DNA of 50,132 nucleotides. Source: Rhodothermaeota bacterium MED-G12 (GTDB lineage Bacteria; Bacteroidota; Rhodothermia; Balneolales; Balneolaceae). Below the pieces are notes generated by a model. The model did not search any database. It was not told the origin of the DNA and saw nothing but the letters and a program-made list of their open reading frames with translations. Of the stretch, positions 17,621 to 25,363 are shown one piece after another. Location: NCBI GenBank assembly GCA_002457365.1, contig NTKP01000003.1, positions 1 to 50,132 on the forward strand, written 5' to 3'. The translations under genes and the position numbers were made by a program. Position 1 is the stretch's first letter. Every line of letters begins with the position of its first letter.

Positions 17621-18635
17621 GGCAATAAAATACATCGTTGGCATAGTCTTCGCAGTTTTTTTCCTGTGGCTCTCTTTTTCAAATGTATCTTTCGAAGAGC
17701 TTAGACTAGCGACCATAGGGATGAGTTGGTCGTGGCTCTTCCCTTTTAGTATAGCGCTGACTTTTTCCCACTACATTCGAGCAGAGCGCTGGCGACTTTT
17801 ACTAGGTGACACTACATTGGTGGCCCACCGGTCCACTCTTTTTGCAGGGGTTATGTTTGGGTATTTAATCAATATTCCCTTTCCTAGATTAGGTGAAATA
17901 TCCCGCCCTATGTACGTTGCCAAACAGCTTCATGAAAGTAACTCAAAGCTTATAGGGACCATTGTACTAGAGCGTTTTATTGATGTTATATCCATGCTTA
18001 TAATCATGGCTTTAGTCGCTTATTTTTTATTATCCGATGTAGATACCTTAAGCCGGCTCTTGGGGGTAAATCTAGCAGACAGCGAAGTATATTCCGCCCT
18101 TTTTTTGAATACATGGCCACTAATTCTGCTTGGAATGGGGCTAATCATGGGTGGGTGGGTGCTCTATAAACGATTAACTACAACCGATCTGAATTCTGCT
18201 TGGTTATTAAAAATCAAAGAAATAATTGCTCAATTTGTTGAAGGCTTATTGAGTATTAAAAAACTAGAACGACCATTCCTATTTGTCGGATATACCGTGC
18301 TCATTTGGGTCGGCTATATTGCTATGATGTACATACCATTTTGGATGTTTGATCTACCTTTAAAATTTGACTTAGGCTGGACAGATGCCGCAATTTTAAC
18401 GATGGCCTCTGCGGTTGCATTATCTATTCCGACCCCAGGTGGTATAGGAAGTTATCACTATTTTATAAGTTACAGTTTAGGCATATTGTATATGGTACCA
18501 GAGCCTACCGGTTTAGCTTTTGCTACCATTACGCATGCCGCAACCTTGGCCATGGTCATACTTGTTGCCCCCGCTGCATTAGCTATTGATAAGTTTCTTT
18601 CGTTACAGCGAGAGGCTACTGCCCAAAATGTCTAA
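17613..18635 (+). CDS. Lysylphosphatidylglycerol synthase TM-domain (UPF0104/flippase-like) protein
   Basis: Polytopic inner-membrane protein of 340 aa with about seven to eight hydrophobic segments spread over the whole length. Family marks are FSHYIRAERWRLLLG, the region FGYLINIPFPRLGEISRPMY, and the late LSIPTPGGIGSYHYF. These belong to the transmembrane domain family of MprF-type lysyl-PG synthases, whose isolated members are thought to translocate lipids. There is no catalytic lysyl-transferase domain, so lipid aminoacylation is not expected. Overlaps of 8 bp with both neighbours, lolA and the outer-membrane barrel gene, argue for a shared operon and an envelope-lipid role, which is inference. 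Confidence 0.78.
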   Translation: MNKAIKYIVGIVFAVFFLWLSFSNVSFEELRLATIGMSWSWLFPFSIALTFSHYIRAERWRLLLGDTTLVAHRSTLFAGVMFGYLINIPFPRLGEISRPMYVAKQLHESNSKLIGTIVLERFIDVISMLIIMALVAYFLLSDVDTLSRLLGVNLADSEVYSALFLNTWPLILLGMGLIMGGWVLYKRLTTTDLNSAWLLKIKEIIAQFVEGLLSIKKLERPFLFVGYTVLIWVGYIAMMYIPFWMFDLPLKFDLGWTDAAILTMASAVALSIPTPGGIGSYHYFISYSLGILYMVPEPTGLAFATITHAATLAMVILVAPAALAIDKFLSLQREATAQNV

Positions 18636-20439
18636 AAAGTGTACCTTTAGTACTATGAATAATTGTTCAATTGTACCACAATCAGCACAAAAAGATGTGA
18701 CTCGTTTCACATCAACCAGTATTTCTTCCATCTTATATGGAGTTGTAATGGCTCTAATTATTGGGTTCATGGGTACCGACATATTTGCACAAGGTGCTCA
18801 GAACACACTACTGCCAGAGATTAATCCGCAGGACATAGAAATTAGAAGTGAGTTCAAAGCTAATTTCCCTGGTCTTAGACGGCAACCTATTTTGGGTTTT
18901 AATCCGAGACCAAGAGTGTTTCAAATTGATCCTAACCGAATGCCATTCTTAGAGTCGCGAGAAGCGGCAGTTTCGGGAATATCGGTGACGGCTTTAGATA
19001 GACCTGAGGAGCCGGCCAAAATAGTATGGGTAACTCCACGGCGCCCAAAAGGTACTAGTCAGCTTGGAATGGGATGGTTTGTGAGTCCTGAGCTTAGAGT
19101 AAATTATTATTCACCGATTAAAGATGGTGTAATTGGAGTGGGTACTAATTTTCAGTCATCAGCTGGACACCTCGATAATGCCAGTGGACACAGAAACCTA
19201 GGGGTTGATGTGAATTATTCGAAAAATCTATCGGATACAAGAAACCTAACGAGTCAATTACGCCTAAATAATGACTTTAATCGAATGTTTTCTCTCAGCG
19301 ATGAGATGCAAAACCTTTTAGGTGGAGTTCCAAAGAAAGATAATCAGGGTGTAATGTGGACTGCTCGATTAGATGAACAAAAAAACACCTTCCATAAAAA
19401 TAGGTATGCTGTACAAGTGGGTCTTTTTGAAAGTGAATTAAATTCGGCCGTTATGGCTATTCAGGATAAAGCATCTTCCTCATTTATTAAGGCCCAGATG
19501 AACCGAAGCTGGCCAGGCCAACAAGCTCGTGAATATTGGAGTCTTCAATCAGGCGTAGATGTGCATTCGAATAAGCTAGATGGTAGTGCAAGGTCGCTGT
19601 ACCTCATTCGGGCTGGGGGTGGATATACCCGGTTGATTGACTATACTTGGTCAGTGGATCTGGAGACCTCATTGGCTTATGCAGACGATACAATTAACAG
19701 CGGTATCTATATAGAGCCTGATGCCACACTTAGTTATAATTATAACGATCAGTTAGGTGGGGTTGCTACATTGTCGGGCGAACTGAAAAACCCAACTTTA
19801 TTGGAATGGCAAGAATACAATAGGTTTTTAACTCCTTCTACCCGACTACAGCATTCCTATCACATAGGTGTATCTGCAGAAGTATTTTGGAATTTCATGC
19901 AAACTAGTAGAGTCTATTCAGGACTCCAGTGGGAGCATATTAGTCGTTTTGGTTATGCTCAGCGAGAGCAATTGGATATTACTAATCCGGACAATTTATC
20001 AGGGAACACGCAGGATTTATTTTATAATTTGAATTATGCCGATGCTAGGGTGACTAAATTTTATTTGGGTAGCACGGTTGAATGGTTAGGTGGGGATATT
20101 CAAGGCGCGGCAGAAATTAGTCTGAGAAGTCCACGCTTGACCTCTAAAAAAGATATACCCTTTGAAGAAAAATTCAGAATAGAAGGCAGTGTACACTATT
20201 CGATGAGCCCAAAGCTACAAATTGGAGCCAACACGATGATTATAGGACCTCGAACAACAATTGGTTCTCAGCAATTAGATGGCTTTATTTTAGTACATTC
20301 TAATCTGCGTTATTCATTTAATGAACACTTGGGTGCATACATTAGATTGAATAACCTACTTTCTCAGCGTTATGAATGGTGGCAGGGATTTCAGGAAGCG
20401 CCATTGCATTTGTTTGGCGGTATAAGCTATGAATTTTAG
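18628..20439 (+). CDS. Outer-membrane beta-barrel protein, TonB-receptor-like but without plug
   Basis: From the ATG at 18628, which overlaps the previous stop by 8 bp, it has 603 aa; an alternative ATG is at 18655. A hydrophobic stretch ending TDIFAQ is a plausible signal peptide after an unusually long polar lead. Roughly 100 Pro-rich residues follow. The rest shows alternating polar/hydrophobic strands with aromatic girdles and ends LNNLLSQRYEWWQGF and then LFGGISYEF, a C terminus much like TonB-dependent receptors (final Phe). I see no carboxypeptidase-like domain and no plug motifs, so it is not a classical receptor. Downstream genes encode TolQ/TolR/TonB homologues. Function is unknown; an envelope partner of that system is a guess. 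Confidence 0.7.
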   Translation: MSKKCTFSTMNNCSIVPQSAQKDVTRFTSTSISSILYGVVMALIIGFMGTDIFAQGAQNTLLPEINPQDIEIRSEFKANFPGLRRQPILGFNPRPRVFQIDPNRMPFLESREAAVSGISVTALDRPEEPAKIVWVTPRRPKGTSQLGMGWFVSPELRVNYYSPIKDGVIGVGTNFQSSAGHLDNASGHRNLGVDVNYSKNLSDTRNLTSQLRLNNDFNRMFSLSDEMQNLLGGVPKKDNQGVMWTARLDEQKNTFHKNRYAVQVGLFESELNSAVMAIQDKASSSFIKAQMNRSWPGQQAREYWSLQSGVDVHSNKLDGSARSLYLIRAGGGYTRLIDYTWSVDLETSLAYADDTINSGIYIEPDATLSYNYNDQLGGVATLSGELKNPTLLEWQEYNRFLTPSTRLQHSYHIGVSAEVFWNFMQTSRVYSGLQWEHISRFGYAQREQLDITNPDNLSGNTQDLFYNLNYADARVTKFYLGSTVEWLGGDIQGAAEISLRSPRLTSKKDIPFEEKFRIEGSVHYSMSPKLQIGANTMIIGPRTTIGSQQLDGFILVHSNLRYSFNEHLGAYIRLNNLLSQRYEWWQGFQEAPLHLFGGISYEF

Positions 20440-20450
20440 GATTAGTTAGA

Positions 20451-20657
20451 ATGGATGAACATCAGATAGAAAAAATTTCAGCTCTCATTAAGGAGCGATT
20501 GTTGGTAGGTGAATCGGTTCTGTTAGAAGGAATAGGAACATTTAGTCGAATTCATGAACCGCAGCACTTTTCCCGTGACGAAAAAGGGAGAACGGTTGCT
20601 CATCCTCCTAAAGATACCGTACAGTTTAGCCCTGAAGAATTAGGGGAAAGGGAATGA
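20451..20657 (+). CDS. Small HU-like (CCDC81-type) domain protein
   Basis: Only 68 aa. The sequence ISALIKERLLVGESVLLEGI followed by GTFSRIHEP resembles the short helix plus GxGTF beta-hairpin of HU/IHF-fold domains, specifically the prokaryotic CCDC81-like HU domain. In Bacteroidota that domain forms the first of two at the N terminus of a SPOR protein. Here it is a separate gene whose stop overlaps the start of the next gene by 4 bp (ATGA), with a purine-rich GGGGAAAGGGA before that start. The pair probably work together. DNA binding is not implied, as such domains may bind other polymers. Confidence 0.6.
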   Translation: MDEHQIEKISALIKERLLVGESVLLEGIGTFSRIHEPQHFSRDEKGRTVAHPPKDTVQFSPEELGERE

Positions 20658-21886
20658 AGCAATTAGATTTTATACAGTACGTTGCGCGAGAATTGTCTAT
20701 TTCTGAGGAGGAATCACAGGAATTATTACGTGGATTTTCTGTTCACCTAAACAATGAGCTAAACGAAACCGACTCAGTTCAACTAACTGGCCTTGGAACA
20801 TTAAATAAAGATATTTACGGGATTTCTCTAGAATTAGATCCCTCCTTCGCTATTGAAATTAATTACAAGTATGCGGGTATGCAGCCTATTATTGTATCCG
20901 ATGATTTTAATGTAGGTATAGAGGAAGAAGAGGAATCCGAAGTCGAAGTGGATCCCGATCCCGAGGAGGAACCCGAAGTCGATGTTGAACGCGAACCTGA
21001 GAAGGAATCCGAGCCCGAAGAAGAGCGAGAATCAGTAATCGATAAAGAGCCTGATTCTGAACAAGAACCTGAAGCCGTTGACAACACCGAAGTCGAAGTG
21101 GATTCCGAGCCTGAGGAGGAATCCGAAGGCGATGTTGAACGCGAACCCGAAGAAGAGCAAGAATCCGAACCCGATCTCGACGATGAAGCCAAGGCTCGAA
21201 TAGCAAAACGAACCGCTTCATTACGAAGTCCTAAAAAAACAAAAAAATCTAATCTTACTCCAATTTATATAGGAATAGGGGTTGTTTTTATTGCTGCAAT
21301 GATAGCGGGATGGCAATTTTACCTAAAGCCTATACTCGACGAACCTGCTATGTTAGTGGGGGACTCTAGCACGGAACCATCGAATGTAACAGAGGCAATA
21401 GATTCAGACTCAATTAGTGAAGAACAGCAACCCTCTGCTGCACTAGATAATGAGAAAAATGGCCTAGAGGGGGAGGCTTCAGGTACTATGGTCATGAATG
21501 AAGAAAGTTCTATAATAAGCCCAGAAAATAGTGCTTCAAGAATAAACACCGACTCAGTAGTGAGCGCACCTATTATGGCTAAAAATGTGGCGGAAATTCC
21601 GGCAGATCAACCTCGATACGGGCTTATGGGAGAGGTCGATACCAGAGCTAATGATGGATACACCTTGGTGCTTTTTTCACTTTCCAATCGTCAGAGTGCA
21701 ATGGAAAAATATGAACTATATCGCTCTGCTGGATACCGAAGTTTACTTTCGCCCGTTAATTCAAGTCGCTTCGGGTTAATGTGGCGCGTTAGTATAGGGC
21801 AGTTTTCGACGGTTGAACAGGCCCTTGAAGTGGCTAAGGAACTTCCCAAAGAAATTATCGAGGATTACTTTATTACCAAAATCTAA
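20654..21886 (+). CDS. HU-like domain / acidic repeat / TM / SPOR-domain protein
   Basis: A 410-aa single-pass protein. Residues 1-85 form an HU-like domain with VQLTGLGTLN. About 95-180 is very acidic (Glu/Asp/Pro/Val) and includes two near-identical copies of a 21-residue unit 50 residues apart. A short basic patch (RSPKKTKKSN) precedes one hydrophobic segment, PIYIGIGVVFIAAMIAGW, at about 202-220. A Ser/Asn-rich linker leads to a C-terminal SPOR domain (about 320-410) containing YTLVLFSLSNRQSAMEKYE and WRVSIGQFSTVEQALEVAKE. SPOR domains bind glycan strands lacking stem peptides at division septa. Topology by the basic-inside rule puts the HU-like part in the cytoplasm and SPOR in the periplasm. 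The stop overlaps the TolQ start by 1 bp. Confidence 0.75.
   Translation: MKQLDFIQYVARELSISEEESQELLRGFSVHLNNELNETDSVQLTGLGTLNKDIYGISLELDPSFAIEINYKYAGMQPIIVSDDFNVGIEEEEESEVEVDPDPEEEPEVDVEREPEKESEPEEERESVIDKEPDSEQEPEAVDNTEVEVDSEPEEESEGDVEREPEEEQESEPDLDDEAKARIAKRTASLRSPKKTKKSNLTPIYIGIGVVFIAAMIAGWQFYLKPILDEPAMLVGDSSTEPSNVTEAIDSDSISEEQQPSAALDNEKNGLEGEASGTMVMNEESSIISPENSASRINTDSVVSAPIMAKNVAEIPADQPRYGLMGEVDTRANDGYTLVLFSLSNRQSAMEKYELYRSAGYRSLLSPVNSSRFGLMWRVSIGQFSTVEQALEVAKELPKEIIEDYFITKI
20937..21150 (+). repeat. Imperfect direct repeat in the acidic linker
   Basis: A 64-bp unit at 20937-21000 recurs at 21087-21150, exactly 150 bp (50 codons) away, with about 58 of 64 bases identical. Both copies encode EVEVDxxxEEExExDVEREP. 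The rest of the acidic region is built from similar GAA/GAG-CCC/CCG/TCC pieces, suggesting expansion by slippage or unequal recombination in frame. Confidence 0.8.
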
Positions 21887-22620
21887 TGGCATTACCTATG
21901 ACTCTATTTGCAAATTTATCAACCAGAACCCTTGCCTTCCAAATGCAAGATAGCGCGATGGTGGACTCATTAACCAGCATGATGGAACCTGAAAGCATAA
22001 GCTTTTTCGATTTGATGGTTGAAGGCGGTGTGCTAATGATTCCAATTTTGATTTTGTTCTTTTTAGCTATTTACGTGATTGCGGAACGCTTGAGCGCACT
22101 TGGTAGAACGAAGACAGACACAGCCGCTTTTTTGGCAGCGATTGAATCCATGCTAAAGTCCGGTAAACAGGATCAAGCGATGCAGTATTGTGATTCATTT
22201 GATAAGCCATTGGCTCGAATTATCAAGGCAGGGATCAAGCGATTGGGCCGACCAATTCGCGACATAGAAGATGCCATAGATAATGCAGGCAAGAAAGAGA
22301 TATTCTTTTTAGAGAAGAAAATGAATTGGCTAGCGACCATAGCTGGGGTAGCTCCTCTATTGGGTTTCACAGGTACGGTTACAGGGATGATTGAAGCCTT
22401 TATGGATATCCAATCGTTGCAGGGAAATGTAAATCCTAGCGCATTAGCGGGAGGAATTTGGGAGGCTTTAATCACGACGGCTGCGGGTCTTATGGTTGGT
22501 CTAATTGCCTTTGGTTTCTATAATTTTTTATTGGGCAAAATAAATCGGTCGATTTTTGAACTCGAAAATGCCTCCGCTGATTTCATCGACCTACTACAAA
22601 CCCCAGCCACCAAAAAGTAG
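21886..22620 (+). CDS. MotA/TolQ/ExbB proton channel family protein
   Basis: Inner-membrane subunit of a proton-driven motor that energises TonB- or Tol-type proteins. It has 244 aa. After a polar N-terminal stretch, hydrophobic segments lie at about 44-65 (VLMIPILILFFLAIYVIAE), 145-168 (LATIAGVAPLLGFTGTVTGM) and 185-212 (ITTAAGLMVGLIAFGFYN). The second and third carry the family's pore motifs, GVAPLLGFTGTVTGM and ALITTAAGLMVGLIA, with the conserved threonines. The start ATG shares one base with the preceding stop (TAATG). It is followed by an ExbD/TolR gene and a TonB-like gene, the complete motor set. Whether it serves TonB uptake or a Tol-like division role is open. Confidence 0.9.
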   Translation: MALPMTLFANLSTRTLAFQMQDSAMVDSLTSMMEPESISFFDLMVEGGVLMIPILILFFLAIYVIAERLSALGRTKTDTAAFLAAIESMLKSGKQDQAMQYCDSFDKPLARIIKAGIKRLGRPIRDIEDAIDNAGKKEIFFLEKKMNWLATIAGVAPLLGFTGTVTGMIEAFMDIQSLQGNVNPSALAGGIWEALITTAAGLMVGLIAFGFYNFLLGKINRSIFELENASADFIDLLQTPATKK

Positions 22621-22630
22621 AGCATACATT

Positions 22631-23047
22631 ATGGCTAGAAATTTTCGTCGAGATGACAAGCGCTTAGCCCCTCTTTCGCTGTTTTCACAGTCGTCCTTAA
22701 CCGATATTGTACTTCTATTACTCATATTCTTTTTATTGACTTCGTCATTTGTGAGTAATTTTGGAATACAGGTTAATATCCCAAAAGCCGAAACATCATC
22801 GGTCACCCAGCAGGATTATATATCTGTCGCAATCACCAAAGACGGGCAATTTTATGTTGATGGTAATTTGACAGCTCAGGGTGAATTAGCTTTAGCTATT
22901 CGTGAATCGCGCAATACTAAGCCTGAAGGAATGATCGTCCTGAGGGCCGACAAAGATGCAAAAGTCGATGATGCGGTACGGGTATTGAATATTGGAAAAG
23001 CCTTACAATTAAAGCTGGTGATGGCAACCGAACAAAGTTCGTATTAG
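22631..23047 (+). CDS. ExbD/TolR-family biopolymer transport protein
   Basis: Partner of the TolQ/ExbB channel. I take the ATG at 22631, 10 bp after the preceding stop, giving 138 aa, the family's usual size; longer in-frame starts lie within the tolQ-like gene. The N-terminal cytoplasmic segment is basic and short, and the single membrane helix near residue 25 begins LTDIVLLLLIFFLLTSSF, containing the conserved proton-carrying Asp. The periplasmic part has the TolR/ExbD pattern: YISVAITKDGQFYVDGN, then MIVLRADKDAKVDDAVRVLN. The next start codon directly follows its stop, consistent with tight co-translation. Confidence 0.92.
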   Translation: MARNFRRDDKRLAPLSLFSQSSLTDIVLLLLIFFLLTSSFVSNFGIQVNIPKAETSSVTQQDYISVAITKDGQFYVDGNLTAQGELALAIRESRNTKPEGMIVLRADKDAKVDDAVRVLNIGKALQLKLVMATEQSSY

Positions 23048-23869
23048 ATGCAATCCGATTCTCTAAATATCGATGAACGTAGAGGGCTAGCGGTCAGCAG
23101 TATTACTGCGTTGCTTTTACTTCTTTTTTCTATCTGGTACAGCATAGATATGGATGAGGGAATGCGCCCATCCTTTATTGAAGTTGAATTTGGAGAATTT
23201 CAGTCAGGCCAACTTTCTGAGTTTTCAGAGCAACAAAACGAGCAAGTTGCTACCCGCCAAAACCCTTCGGAAACCCCGACCGAAGAACCGGTGGAAGATG
23301 CACCCGAGCCTGAAAGCACCCCGGAAACACCTGCTCTTGAAAACACCAAGCCAGTAGACTTGCCTGATGAGATCGAAGAGGTCATCGAAGAGGCAGTTCA
23401 AACCCCTGAAACAGAGGTCTTGGATCCCTCACAGAATGCTTCAGAAGTGGCAGAAGAAGAAATCGAGATTCCGCCTCAAGCTCAAATGGACGAAGATCAA
23501 AGCGAAGGAGCGGAGGAAAGTGGCGACCCAGATGGCAATAGAGGTGCAACCGATTCCGATCAGGGTACTGGGACAGATTCCGATGAAACGGCTCCGTATG
23601 AACTAAAATGGGAAGGAGATATTGAGCGCGCACCTATGGCACAGCCATTACCCACGAATGTGGCCAATGCTGAGGCGGTTATAACGGTACGCTTCGAAGT
23701 GCGTCCAAACGGAACAGTTGGCCGAATTATCCCACTTCGAAAAATGAATGCAGAGTTAGAAACAGAGGTGCTCAGAACTCTGCGATCTTGGCGTTTTTCC
23801 CGTTTACCCAGCGGTGTCCCTCAACAACCACAGTGGGGAACCATTACCTTTCGATTCGTATTTAGTTAG
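23048..23869 (+). CDS. TonB-family energy transducer
   Basis: A 273-aa protein with an N-terminal membrane anchor at about residues 16-33 (AVSSITALLLLLFSIW), a long Glu/Pro-rich periplasm-spanning linker (about 55-185), and a C-terminal TonB/TolA-like domain from about 205. That domain includes AVITVRFEVRPNGTVGRI and LRTLRSWRFSRLP, the usual TonB C-terminal signature. The start abuts the ExbD stop with no gap. With the TolQ/TolR homologues it forms a transducer unit that could energise outer-membrane receptors or the barrel protein encoded in the same operon. The acidic composition contrasts with the Pro/Lys-rich linker of E. coli TonB. Confidence 0.85.
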   Translation: MQSDSLNIDERRGLAVSSITALLLLLFSIWYSIDMDEGMRPSFIEVEFGEFQSGQLSEFSEQQNEQVATRQNPSETPTEEPVEDAPEPESTPETPALENTKPVDLPDEIEEVIEEAVQTPETEVLDPSQNASEVAEEEIEIPPQAQMDEDQSEGAEESGDPDGNRGATDSDQGTGTDSDETAPYELKWEGDIERAPMAQPLPTNVANAEAVITVRFEVRPNGTVGRIIPLRKMNAELETEVLRTLRSWRFSRLPSGVPQQPQWGTITFRFVFS

Positions 23870-23905
23870 TAAAATCTCATCATCCAGAAAGTACACAAAC
23901 AACCC

Positions 23906-25294
23906 ATGAAAAGACTTCTACTCTTTTGTTTTGGACTATTCGTTAGTCTAGGTTTCTTCACTCAATGTAGCGATGATCCAACAGGTGTGGGCAGTGAGTA
24001 TCTGGAAGTGAATTCTTGGATTCGGAATCAAATGTCGAATTATTATTATTGGAACTTTGTGATTCCTCGTATGGCGCCCGGCAATTTACCACCGGAACAG
24101 TTTTTTGAGGAAATCCTGTATACAACAGATGAGTTTTCCTATATGACGGACGATGCAGAAACCCTGCTCAATGAACTAAGTGGAAGTCAATATTCATCGG
24201 GATTTAGCCCAGCTATCTTGTCATTTAGTGATCAAGATCAATTATTTATGGTGGTAAAATATGTGTATCCGGACTCACCAGCTCAGCTAGCCGGCTTAGA
24301 ACGCGGCGATATTATTTTGAGTGTGAACGGGCAGACCCTGAACTCCGCTAATTACCAAGAATTACTACAAATAAATGGAACAGTGACCTACGGATTGGGG
24401 AGTTATTCTTTAGACGAAGAAACTCAGCAGGCGAATATCACCGATCTAGACAGCGTAATTAGTGTACGAAAGGAAATATTACAATTAGACCCAGTGATTA
24501 CCACCAAAGTTATTGAAACGGGGGGAAAACGCATTGGGTATCTTTTTTATGCACAGTTTATCGATGGTACAGCTAATTTATTTATAAACGGGCTCAATGA
24601 GCGGTTGGCCGAGCTCAAGGCCCAACAAATTGACGAATTGGTCATAGATTTGCGATATAACCCAGGGGGAAGAATTACGGCAGCATCGCAGTTTGCCAAC
24701 GCATTAGTCCCCTTAGAAACGGTACAAAACAAAGATATTTTCGTTGAATTTGAATACAACTCTCTTTTAGAAAACTTCTATCAAAGTACTGACGAAGTAG
24801 ATTCAGAGAACCTATTTTTACGCTTTCAGGAAGGCCCGGTCAGTATGGGGTTAGAACGGATTTATGTGCTCACAACCAACCAAACCGCTTCGGCTAGTGA
24901 ACTCCTTATACATGGACTAAAGCCCTATATGGAGGTAATTACCGTAGGGTCTAATACCTTGGGAAAATACTATGGTTCCTTTGTAATCACGGGCACCTTT
25001 CAAAGCCCTCCGGTGTACTATGCAATCTTACCGGTGACTTTAAAGTACTTAAACGCAAATCAAGAATCGGACTTTATAGACGGTCTAGAGGCGCAAGTAG
25101 GCGCTTCCGAAAACATCCTGTCTCCAAAACCATTGGGCGATCCAACCGACCCATTACTCGAAGCAGCGATTTCAGACATGATGGGTGAAACCGTTTCGGC
25201 AAAACCGTTCCCTACCACCTTTAGCCCAGCGGTTCGTTGGTACCCTACCCTATCCAATCAACTCCAATCTAAGGCTTGGTTTATTCAGGATTAG
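23906..25294 (+). CDS. S41-family C-terminal processing peptidase, lipoprotein
   Basis: Serine protease of the tail-specific/CtpA family, 462 aa. The signal peptide ends in a lipobox (FFTQC), so it should be lipid-anchored. A PDZ-like domain has SPAQLAGLERGDIILSVNGQ, and the protease core has DLRYNPGGRITAASQFANAL. TASASELLIHGLKP carries the nucleophile (S329), and LGKYYGS the general-base lysine (K354). The 25-residue Ser-Lys spacing equals that of the D1 processing protease. It follows the TonB-like gene after 36 bp, so it may be the last gene of the envelope operon. Substrates are unknown; periplasmic protein or wall-hydrolase processing would fit the neighbourhood. Confidence 0.92.
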   Translation: MKRLLLFCFGLFVSLGFFTQCSDDPTGVGSEYLEVNSWIRNQMSNYYYWNFVIPRMAPGNLPPEQFFEEILYTTDEFSYMTDDAETLLNELSGSQYSSGFSPAILSFSDQDQLFMVVKYVYPDSPAQLAGLERGDIILSVNGQTLNSANYQELLQINGTVTYGLGSYSLDEETQQANITDLDSVISVRKEILQLDPVITTKVIETGGKRIGYLFYAQFIDGTANLFINGLNERLAELKAQQIDELVIDLRYNPGGRITAASQFANALVPLETVQNKDIFVEFEYNSLLENFYQSTDEVDSENLFLRFQEGPVSMGLERIYVLTTNQTASASELLIHGLKPYMEVITVGSNTLGKYYGSFVITGTFQSPPVYYAILPVTLKYLNANQESDFIDGLEAQVGASENILSPKPLGDPTDPLLEAAISDMMGETVSAKPFPTTFSPAVRWYPTLSNQLQSKAWFIQD

Positions 25295-25312
25295 GCATTG
25301 CATATATGCCTA
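25292..25312 (+). terminator. Hairpin overlapping the S41 peptidase stop codon
   Basis: TAGGCAT and ATGCCTA form a perfect 7-bp stem around a 7-nt loop, beginning at the stop codon. Only GGGTTTC follows rather than a T-run, so intrinsic termination would be weak; it may protect the 3' end or be regulatory. Confidence 0.35.
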
Positions 25313-25363
25313 GGGTTTCGGTACTTACCACAACAAACCCGCTAACGAAATAATTACGTGACT

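Noticed and set aside
20863..21192. Long minus-strand frames rich in Ser or Arg opposite the acidic linker.
   Set aside because: They are antisense products of the GAA/GAG/CCG-rich repeat; low-complexity composition explains the lack of stops.
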